This document shows, piece after piece, positions 1-5,340 of a DNA stretch of 9,585 nucleotides; within the stretch, counting starts at the first letter, position 1, and every line of letters begins with the position of its first letter. The position numbers and the translations under genes are program-made. The DNA is from Anaerolineae bacterium (GTDB lineage: Bacteria; Chloroflexota; Anaerolineae; UBA4142), in the NCBI GenBank assembly GCA_027457205.1, contig DAIDTM010000648.1, positions 1-9,585 of the forward strand, given 5' to 3'. Below the pieces are notes generated by a model. That model saw nothing but the letters and a program-made list of their open reading frames with translations, was not told the origin of the DNA and did no database searches.

Positions 1-2
1 TT

Positions 3-2807
3 AGCGACGTTCCGGCGGACCTGATCTACACCGGCGCATTAAACAACACCGGCGAAGCGCTCACCCTGCGCGATCCGGGCGGCTACGTGATTGATAGCGT
101 GAACGGAGATGCCGGCGCATGGCCCGCTGGCACGGGCAGCCCAAATTACTTTTCGATGGAACGCCGCAATCCGGTCTCTGCCGACAGTGACGCGAACTGG
201 GCATCCAACGATGGCGTAAGACGTAATGGTAGAGACGCGAACAACAACCCGATTAACGGCACACCCAAGCAAACGAATTCGGCGACATTCAGCTTGACTG
301 CCACGCCGACTCCCCTCCATACCGCGACGCCGACAAACAGCCCAACTCCTACCGCCGCGCCGGCAGCTGAGAGACTGCTCATCACCGAAGTCCTCTACGA
401 TGGAATCCAGGTCAACGAGGGCGACGAGTTCATCGAGATTACAAATCCACTCACGCGCACGGTTGACTTGGGCGGCTACAAAATCGGCGACGAAGACACT
501 CAAGGCGGCGGCGAGGGAATGTACGTGTTTCCTGTCGGCACCCGCCTTGCGCCGAATGCTATTCTTGTCATCGCGAAAAACGCCGCGCAATTCCGCGCGC
601 GCTTTGGCTTTGATCCCGCGTTCGAACTCGTCACGAGCGGCAGCGGTCTCACCGACACGCTGTCCGTTCCGAATCTCGCCAAGTATACCGCGTGGGCAAC
701 CGGCTCACTCGCGCTCTCAAATTCCGGCGATGAAGTGCTGTTGCTCGGTCCCAGCAACGAACTGGTCGATTCGGTCGCGTGGGGCAGCGGCAACTTTGCC
801 GCCGTCGGTCTTGTCGGTGATGCCGACGCGCCGGAACCGCTCTCGCTTCAGCGCTACGGCACGCGGGACACGAACAACATGACGTTCGATTTTCTGCGCG
901 GCGCGCCGTCGCCCGGCGCGCTCGTGTCGCCGCCAACGCCGCCCGCGCCGGGAACCGACACGTCGATGCCGGGCGGTATGTTCGCCTACTGGGGCGACTT
1001 GCAATCGCATTCCACCGTGTCGGATGGCAGCGGACCACCGCGCATGGCGTTCGCGACCGCGCGCTCTGCCGGACTCGATTTCTTTGCGCTCACCGATCAC
1101 GACAACAGTCTATCGCCGGCGGAATGGGACGAGCTTGACCGCGCCGCGACCGAGGCGACGGTCAATCATGCGTTTATCGCGCTGCGCGGATTTGAGTACA
1201 CCAACTCTTCGAAAGGGCACATCGCGGTCTTCAACACGCGCGACTGGGTCTCGCACGACGATCCCGCGTACGACACGCTCCCCGAATTTTACGCGTGGCT
1301 CGGCGCGCAAAACGATGCGATTGCGCAGCTCAATCATCCGGATTTCACGAGCGGCGGCGATTTCGACAATTTTGCCTTCAACGCCGCCGCGTTCGACCGA
1401 ATCGTTCTGCAAGAGATCGGCAACAACGCGAACGGCATCTATCGCCAGTTTGAATCGCAATTCATTTCCAGCTTGGATCATCACTGGCACGTCGCGCCGG
1501 CGAATAATTCCGACAACCATGACCTGAACTGGGGTAGCGACTCACCGCACCGCGTCGGCGTCCTCGCGCCCGCGCTGACGCAAGCCGATGTGCTGGATGC
1601 GCTCCGCGCGCGGCGCACGTTCGCGACAGAAGACTCGAACCTCGCCATCGCGTTGCAGGCGAACGGCGCGTGGATGGGTTCGACGATTCGCGCGCAGCCG
1701 ACGCTCGACATCGCCGTCACCGTCAGCGATCCGGACGCCGAGCCGCTGCGGCTCGATCTGATCGACAATGGCGTCGTCGTGCGTTCGCAGACGTTTCCAT
1801 CCTCCACCATCACTTGGACGCTCGCCATCTCCGGTGGCTCGTCGCATTTCTATTTTGTCCGCGCGACGCAAGCCGACGGCGATCTCGCGTACAGCGCGCC
1901 GGTCTGGACCGACAGCACGCGGCTGCCGACGCCCATTCCACCCACCGAAGCGCCGCGCGAAAAGAAATGGATCCTGGGGAATGTCTCCGCGGAGACCGCG
2001 CGGACGACCACGCTGGGCGCATCGCTTGATCTGGAAGCGTGCGTCACGGTTCCGCCCGGTGTGCTGAGCGACCGATTTATTTTCGTCCAGGACCACACCG
2101 GCGGAATCAAGGTCTATCTTTCGTCACGCGTTGGCAACTTTCCGGCGATCAACCTCGCCGACCGGGTCGCGCTGCGCGGTCGCGCCGTGACGAGTTACGG
2201 CGAGCGCGAGGTGCAGATTCAGGATGCAAAGACCATCCAAGTGCGCGGCGCGTGCGCGCCGACCGCGCCGCGAAAAACCGCCGCCGGCGCGATCGACAAA
2301 AGCATCGAGGGATTGCTGGTCGAGGTGAACGGGGTAGTGAAGAGCGTGGATCGCGGCGAGTTTGTTTTGAACGACGGCAGCGGCGATGTGCTGGTGTACA
2401 TCGATTATACGACCAAGATTCGGTTGCCGCGCCTCGCCGTGGGACAGCCCGTCCGCGCGATGGGTGTGGTGCGCCGCGCGCGCGGCAAAACCGCGGTGCT
2501 GCCGCGCTACACGACCGACATCGCCACGGGGTCTGCGCTCACGCCGACGTTCACGCCGCGCCCGCCGGCAACTCGCACGCCGACCGTCGCGCCGCGCGTC
2601 AGCGCGCCAGCGTCGTCCACCGCAACCCCGCCGCGCGTCTCGCCTTCGCCCTCGGCGACGCTGCGCGCGTTTATGCGCCCGACGCTTGCGCCCGTTGAGC
2701 CAGCAACCATCGACGCGCGGGCGCTCGCCGCGGTGGGCGGTTCAACGTCGATTGCCGCGAGTCTGGTTTTGTTTGTGGCGGCGGGGCTGCTGTTGAAACG
2801 TCGTTGA
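3..2807 (+). CDS. Surface-anchored LTD / PHP (CehA-McbA-like) metallohydrolase / OB-fold protein, 5' end outside window
   Basis: The frame is open from the first base, so the N-terminus lies to the left; an internal GTG at 87 is not the start. Counting from nt 3, 934 residues are visible. Residues 1-58 are the end of one lamin-tail (LTD) domain. A Thr/Pro linker follows, then a second LTD (about 124-306, LLITEVLYDG...). A PHP domain (about 325-545) carries LQSHSTVSDG (H336, D341), TDHDN (D365, H366), GFEYT (E398), KGHIAVFN (H406), NHP (H445) and SDNHD (D504, H506). An OB-fold-like region spans about 654-840, then a second Pro/Thr linker and a final hydrophobic helix ending LLLKRR. PHP enzymes hydrolyse phosphoesters using a metal cluster, and LTD plus OB domains are known in secreted nucleases. 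An extracellular, membrane-tethered phosphoesterase or nuclease is therefore inferred. The substrate is unknown. The first His of the usual HxH motif is Gln here (residue 334). Confidence 0.85.
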   Translation, partial: SDVPADLIYTGALNNTGEALTLRDPGGYVIDSVNGDAGAWPAGTGSPNYFSMERRNPVSADSDANWASNDGVRRNGRDANNNPINGTPKQTNSATFSLTATPTPLHTATPTNSPTPTAAPAAERLLITEVLYDGIQVNEGDEFIEITNPLTRTVDLGGYKIGDEDTQGGGEGMYVFPVGTRLAPNAILVIAKNAAQFRARFGFDPAFELVTSGSGLTDTLSVPNLAKYTAWATGSLALSNSGDEVLLLGPSNELVDSVAWGSGNFAAVGLVGDADAPEPLSLQRYGTRDTNNMTFDFLRGAPSPGALVSPPTPPAPGTDTSMPGGMFAYWGDLQSHSTVSDGSGPPRMAFATARSAGLDFFALTDHDNSLSPAEWDELDRAATEATVNHAFIALRGFEYTNSSKGHIAVFNTRDWVSHDDPAYDTLPEFYAWLGAQNDAIAQLNHPDFTSGGDFDNFAFNAAAFDRIVLQEIGNNANGIYRQFESQFISSLDHHWHVAPANNSDNHDLNWGSDSPHRVGVLAPALTQADVLDALRARRTFATEDSNLAIALQANGAWMGSTIRAQPTLDIAVTVSDPDAEPLRLDLIDNGVVVRSQTFPSSTITWTLAISGGSSHFYFVRATQADGDLAYSAPVWTDSTRLPTPIPPTEAPREKKWILGNVSAETARTTTLGASLDLEACVTVPPGVLSDRFIFVQDHTGGIKVYLSSRVGNFPAINLADRVALRGRAVTSYGEREVQIQDAKTIQVRGACAPTAPRKTAAGAIDKSIEGLLVEVNGVVKSVDRGEFVLNDGSGDVLVYIDYTTKIRLPRLAVGQPVRAMGVVRRARGKTAVLPRYTTDIATGSALTPTFTPRPPATRTPTVAPRVSAPASSTATPPRVSPSPSATLRAFMRPTLAPVEPATIDARALAAVGGSTSIAASLVLFVAAGLLLKRR

Positions 2808-2824
2808 GCAAAAAGGCGGAATCG

Positions 2825-2861
2825 AATTGCGCCGCACTTATCCAGTGCGGCGCAATTTTTT
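2825..2861 (+). terminator. Intrinsic terminator after the LTD/PHP gene
   Basis: A perfect 13-bp stem (AATTGCGCCGCAC, 2825-2837, pairing with 2845-2857) encloses a 7-nt loop. It runs straight into a T-tract (2856-2861) 17 nt after the TGA stop at 2805-2807. The T-tract is on the + strand. On the - strand the hairpin is followed by mixed sequence, so termination in that direction would be weaker. Confidence 0.88.
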
Positions 2862-2939
2862 CATCTCTCGTACACCACCGCGCCGCGCGGGTACGTCATC
2901 TCGCCGCGGAGCGATTCATCCAGCCAACGATTCAGCCGA

Positions 2940-3191
2940 TCAGGGCTGGCGTGTCGGCGTCACGCTGATAGGCGCGCCGGTGACGGTGGGCGTGGGACTG
3001 GGAGTGAGGAAATCGTACGGGAGGGGACTGACGCGCTGGAGGGGCAGCGCGCCCGGCGTAACCGTCGGTTGCGGCGCGTGCGTCGGCGCAGCAAGCGGTT
3101 GCAGGGGAAAGACCAACACCGCCAAGGTGCTGAAGACCAGATAATTGGCGAGCACCAAAACGATGATAATGCTCCAATTGCGCGAATTCAT
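2940..3191 (-). CDS. Small membrane-anchored Thr/Pro-rich protein (83 aa)
   Basis: The start is the ATG at 3191-3189, because GGAGGG (3202-3197) lies 5 nt upstream. The GTG at 3197 overlaps that ribosome binding site, and starts further upstream precede the promoter. The protein begins MNSRNWSIIIVLVLANYLVF, a short charged N-terminus followed by one hydrophobic helix (about residues 7-31). The rest is a Pro/Thr/Ser-rich extracytoplasmic tail (APTHAPQPTVTPG, TPSPTPTVTGAP). This is a signal-anchor plus linker pattern. No enzymatic domain is visible and I do not recognise a named family. It is convergent with the LTD/PHP gene and divergent from the first DUF5666 gene. The stop context is CCC TGA T, and the +1 frame stays open for 26 further codons (see findings), so the true product may be 109 aa. 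That it is a gene is fairly sure; its function is unknown. Confidence 0.72.
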   Translation of the reverse strand: MNSRNWSIIIVLVLANYLVFSTLAVLVFPLQPLAAPTHAPQPTVTPGALPLQRVSPLPYDFLTPSPTPTVTGAPISVTPTRQP

Positions 3192-3208
3192 TCTCACCCT
3201 CCAGCGTC

Positions 3209-3237
3209 ATTATATCATCCCGCGCGTGAACACGCAA
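3209..3237 (-). promoter_or_regulatory. Extended -10 promoter of the small membrane protein
   Basis: On the - strand, TTGCGT (3237-3232) is separated by 17 nt from a perfect TATAAT (3214-3209), which is preceded by TG one base away (TGATATAAT). Transcription would start near 3202, on or next to the Shine-Dalgarno, giving a leader of only about 11 nt. A short dyad GCGTG-AA-CACGC-like element (3224-3235) overlaps the -35 and spacer and could be an operator. That operator role is inference. Confidence 0.65.
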
Positions 3238-3279
3238 ACTGACTTGGGTACTATGACGCTGGTGATTTCCAAAACTCCG

Positions 3280-3313
3280 AGACCCGAAGGGTGTTGGGAA
3301 ACCCTTCGGGTCT
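3280..3313. repeat. 34-bp palindromic element (13-bp arms)
   Basis: Arms AGACCCGAAGGGT (3280-3292) and its exact complement (3301-3313) flank an 8-nt loop, GTTGGGAA. No T-tract follows on either strand, so this is not a standard terminator. It resembles dispersed palindromic intergenic elements such as REP or MITE-like repeats. Copy number cannot be seen in this window. It sits in the 335-nt gap between the small membrane protein (ends at its start, 3191) and the first DUF5666 gene (3527). The rest of that gap (about 3314-3408) holds no supportable ORF, only a short dyad CTCTGC...GCAGAG at 3368-3388. Confidence 0.7.
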
Positions 3314-3412
3314 GAATGCCGCTCACGCTCGAGTGGAGCGGAGTCTTTCTTTGATTTTCTCCGCGTCCTCTGCGGTAAAATTGCAGAGCATCGCAGGGCG
3401 CGCTACAGTCTC

Positions 3413-3453
3413 GCTTAACGAGAATTTAAGTTGCGGTTAAATCGAACTTAACC
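3413..3453 (+). promoter_or_regulatory. Pho-box-like array: four TTAA sites at 11-bp spacing (copy 1)
   Basis: TTAA occurs at 3415, 3426, 3437 and 3448, an exact 11-bp period. The half-sites in context are CTTAAC, TTTAAG, GTTAAA and CTTAAC. Direct repeats of (C/T)TTAA(C/T) with an 11-bp period are the known binding pattern of PhoP in Bacillus and SphR in cyanobacteria, and PhoB also binds 11-bp direct repeats. The array ends 22 nt before the -10, which is where an activator replacing the -35 would sit. The regulator's identity is inference. Another OmpR-family protein would leave a similar site. Confidence 0.7.
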
Positions 3454-3470
3454 ACGCGCCTGACTTACAG

Positions 3471-3479
3471 TGGTATAGT
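3471..3479 (+). promoter_or_regulatory. Extended -10 element of the first DUF5666 gene
   Basis: TGG followed by TATAGT (hexamer 3474-3479) is an extended -10. No good -35 lies 17 nt upstream: that position holds ACCACG, directly abutting the TTAA array. This suggests activator dependence. Transcription would start near 3486, giving a leader of about 41 nt. Confidence 0.62.
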
Positions 3480-3526
3480 GCTGCCAGAATCGAGTGATCG
3501 AAAAATCTAAATCAAGGAGAGAGAAA

Positions 3527-4216
3527 ATGAACGGGGTCATTCAGGCGTTGCTCGCAGGACTGGCGGCACTGTCCGCCGCATCGGGAGCGCCGCAAGCCAA
3601 TGTCAATGCGGTCCACTTGCAAGCCAAGCCCGCCGTGTCTGCGCCGGCGGCGATTGCGGTGACGGATATCGTCACACCCACGGACTCGGTGGAAATTACG
3701 GGAACCGTCCAGAGCATCACCGGCGCTAGTCTCGTCTTGAACAATGGCGTCACCGTGACGCTGGGAGTGAACGTCGAGGTCAAGGGCAACCTGCGGCCCG
3801 GCGCGATCGTCAAGATCGAAGCGACCCAGCAATCCAATGGAACGCTTCTGGCGACTCAGGTCCAAGTTGGCGGCGCGAGCGACAAGTCGCAAGACAGCGT
3901 CGACAAGAACATGGTGCAGGATACCAGCATCGATGCGACCAAAACGCAGGATACCAGCATCGATACGACCAAAACGCAGGATACCAGTATCGATACGACC
4001 AAGACACAGGACAAGAGCATCGATACGACTAAATCGCAAGGCAGCATCGACCAGAACAATTCGCAGAGCAGCCACGACAAGGGCAACCATAGCCAGCCGC
4101 CGAGCAGCAACGACAAGAGCAATAGCCAGTCACAAGGCGGCGCCGACAAAAGCAATACCCAGTCGCACGACAGCCAGGACAAGGGCGGAAGCCAGCCGCC
4201 AAGCCCAGACAATTAA
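3527..4216 (+). CDS. Secreted DUF5666-like protein with 10-residue repeats and Ser/Asn/Gln/Asp-rich tail (229 aa)
   Basis: The start is the ATG at 3527 with AAGGAGA (3514-3520) 6 nt upstream. An in-frame GTG at 3494 would add 11 Lys/Arg-rich residues but has no ribosome binding site and lies almost at the inferred transcription start. Residues 1-20 (MNGVIQALLAGLAALSAASG) look like the hydrophobic core of a signal peptide, although the n-region lacks a basic residue with this start. Residues about 54-112 (VEITGTVQSITGASLVLNNG, ending LLATQVQV) match the beta-rich DUF5666 pattern. Then come four copies of a 10-residue repeat of the form QDTSIDTTKT and a long hydrophilic low-complexity tail. A secreted or surface role is inferred. 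No catalytic residues are seen. It is paralogous to the gene at 4508. Confidence 0.82.
   Translation: MNGVIQALLAGLAALSAASGAPQANVNAVHLQAKPAVSAPAAIAVTDIVTPTDSVEITGTVQSITGASLVLNNGVTVTLGVNVEVKGNLRPGAIVKIEATQQSNGTLLATQVQVGGASDKSQDSVDKNMVQDTSIDATKTQDTSIDTTKTQDTSIDTTKTQDKSIDTTKSQGSIDQNNSQSSHDKGNHSQPPSSNDKSNSQSQGGADKSNTQSHDSQDKGGSQPPSPDN
3917..4036 (+). repeat. In-frame 30-bp tandem repeat, four copies
   Basis: Four 30-nt units begin at 3917, 3947, 3977 and 4007. Each encodes Q-D-(T/K)-S-I-D-(T/A)-T-K-(T/S). The units are nearly identical in nucleotide sequence, which points to recent slippage or recombination. A degenerate fifth unit (QGSIDQNNS) follows. There are no unique spacers, so this is not a CRISPR array. 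Confidence 0.9.
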
Positions 4217-4241
4217 CATCGCGGCGGCGAGACCAACTGAG

Positions 4242-4279
4242 AAAAAAGGCGAGAGGAATAATCCTCTCGCCTTCGTTAA
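4242..4279 (+). terminator. Hairpin after the first DUF5666 gene, probably a terminator
   Basis: A perfect 12-bp stem (AAGGCGAGAGGA 4246-4257 with TCCTCTCGCCTT 4262-4273) encloses a 4-nt ATAA loop. It starts 29 nt after the TAA stop. The + strand T-run is weak (TTCGTT), whereas the A-run at 4242-4247 gives a good U-tract on the - strand. It may therefore work in both directions. Confidence 0.7.
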
Positions 4280-4383
4280 CTTGCGGATCGGACGCTCCGC
4301 GGCTTCGTCGGCACAAACCGCCTCCTTCCAATGACATCTGAACGCTTACTAAAAATGCGCGGTATTCGCGCAAATTCCAATCC

Positions 4384-4424
4384 GCTTAAAATAGATTTAA
4401 GGTCTCGTTAAAGTTGGCTTAACC
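4384..4424 (+). promoter_or_regulatory. Pho-box-like array: four TTAA sites at 11-bp spacing (copy 2)
   Basis: TTAA occurs at 4386, 4397, 4408 and 4419, again an exact 11-bp period (CTTAAA, TTTAAG, GTTAAA, CTTAAC). Base choice around each half-site parallels copy 1 at 3413-3453, while the spacer bases differ, as expected for conserved protein contacts. A short dyad (TGCGCG-GTATT-CGCGCA, 4356-4372) lies 13 nt upstream. The 291-nt gap 4217-4507 otherwise holds only the terminator before it and the -10 after it. Confidence 0.7.
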
Positions 4425-4441
4425 TATCGCGTTTGCGGCGG

Positions 4442-4450
4442 TGTTAGTCT
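4442..4450 (+). promoter_or_regulatory. Extended -10 element of the second DUF5666 gene
   Basis: TGT followed by TAGTCT (hexamer 4445-4450) begins 23 nt after the last base of the TTAA array, the same offset as in copy 1. The hexamer is a poor match to TATAAT, so the equal spacing and the TG extension are the main support. The 8-mer TCGAGTGA follows in both promoters (3490 and 4455). Confidence 0.5.
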
Positions 4451-4507
4451 AAAGTCGAGTGAGCGCGACCGCTCAGCTCAAAGAATCAAGGCGAAAGGAG
4501 AAATGAG

Positions 4508-5266
4508 ATGAACGAACTGGTGCGGACCCTGGTCGCTCTCTTGACCGCCCTGTCTGCCGCTGCGGGAACGCCACCCGCCAGCGCCAAGTTCCAAGCGCCG
4601 GTCTTGGTTGCGCCCGTCGGGATCAATGTGAGTCAGGTGGTTACGCCAACGGTCACGCCTGAACCTTCAGTAGAAATCACCGGGACTGTTTCGACCGTCA
4701 CCGGCACGACGATCATATTGAGCAACGGCATGACGGTCACGCTTGCGACCAACGCTGAGGTGAACGGGGCCCCGCAGCCCGGCGTCGTCATTCAGATCGA
4801 AGGCAAGCTGCAGCCAGACGGCACCATCATCGCCTTTGAGATCAAGGTGGGAGGCAAGTCCAACGATGACAACGAGAACAACACCCATGTCATCACTGGA
4901 ACGGTGACCATCACAGACGACAATCACATCGACGACGACAAGATCATCACCGGCACAGCCACGATCACGAATGACGACCGCTTCGACGATCACAAGATCA
5001 TCACCGGCACACAGACCATCACGGATGATCTGGGGATGGACATCAAGTTCATCACCGTACCCAAGACCATCCCAGATGCGATCGGCGGGGAACACAAGTC
5101 TCAAGGCATCGGCGATAAAAACAAATCACAGAGCGGCGGTCAGTGGACTGGCAACCATAACGGTAATGGTGGAAACCAAGGTGATCGCCAGAACCAGAGT
5201 CCGCCAAACCAAGCGCCGCCGCCCAACTCAGGTGATCACGGCGATGGCGGAGGCGGCGATAACTAA
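4508..5266 (+). CDS. Secreted DUF5666-like protein with 18-residue Asp-rich repeats (252 aa)
   Basis: The start is the ATG at 4508, with AAAGGAG (4494-4500) 7 nt upstream. The N-terminus (MNELVRTLVALLTALSAAAG) is signal-peptide-like with one Arg and a small-residue ASA stretch near residue 25. Residues about 56-116 (VEITGTVSTVTGTTIILSNG, ending IIAFEIKV) form the DUF5666-like beta domain shared with the gene at 3527. There follow three 18-residue repeats of the type KIITGTxTITDDxxxDD, a degenerate fourth unit (KFITVPKTIPDAIG), and a Gly/Asn/Gln/Pro tail ending DHGDGGGGDN. The acidic DD/DDD clusters could bind cations, but no defined EF-hand or RTX motif is seen. A secreted or surface protein is inferred; its function is unknown. 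It lies 291 nt after its paralogue and has its own promoter and terminator. Confidence 0.83.
   Translation: MNELVRTLVALLTALSAAAGTPPASAKFQAPVLVAPVGINVSQVVTPTVTPEPSVEITGTVSTVTGTTIILSNGMTVTLATNAEVNGAPQPGVVIQIEGKLQPDGTIIAFEIKVGGKSNDDNENNTHVITGTVTITDDNHIDDDKIITGTATITNDDRFDDHKIITGTQTITDDLGMDIKFITVPKTIPDAIGGEHKSQGIGDKNKSQSGGQWTGNHNGNGGNQGDRQNQSPPNQAPPPNSGDHGDGGGGDN
4883..5044 (+). repeat. In-frame 54-bp tandem repeat, three copies
   Basis: Units begin at 4883, 4937 and 4991. Each encodes 18 residues with the core I-(I/-)-T-G-T-x-T-I-T-(D/N)-D followed by an acidic end. The repeat alternates beta-prone Thr/Ile with Asp clusters. It differs in length and sequence from the 30-bp repeat of the paralogous gene. 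Confidence 0.88.
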
Positions 5267-5296
5267 CACTCGGCGCATAAAGGCAAGTTCGTGAAC

Positions 5297-5340
5297 CAAA
5301 AACGATGCGCTCCGGATTTCGGAGCGCATCGTCTATTTTT
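5297..5340. terminator. Bidirectional terminator between convergent genes
   Basis: A perfect 13-bp stem (ACGATGCGCTCCG 5302-5314 with 5320-5332) encloses a 5-nt loop, GATTT. On the + strand it is followed by CTATTTTT. On the - strand it is followed by a T-run from the A-tract at 5298-5302. The glycosyltransferase stop codon (TAG, 5335-5333) abuts the stem, so one hairpin ends both genes. Confidence 0.88.

Noticed and set aside
1110..2096. Long - strand open frames opposite the LTD/PHP gene
   Set aside because: The + strand carries clear PHP and OB motifs. The reverse frames are low-complexity Arg-rich products without start signals.
3280..3313. Terminator call for this hairpin
   Set aside because: There is no T-tract on either strand, and no gene ends nearby on either strand.
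3494..3526. GTG start at 3494 for the first DUF5666 protein
   Set aside because: It would supply basic residues for the signal peptide, but it lacks a ribosome binding site and lies about 8 nt from the predicted transcript start. AAGGAGA fits the ATG at 3527. Not fully excluded.
3917..5044. CRISPR-like repeats
   Set aside because: The 30-bp and 54-bp repeats are head-to-tail, in frame and without unique spacers.
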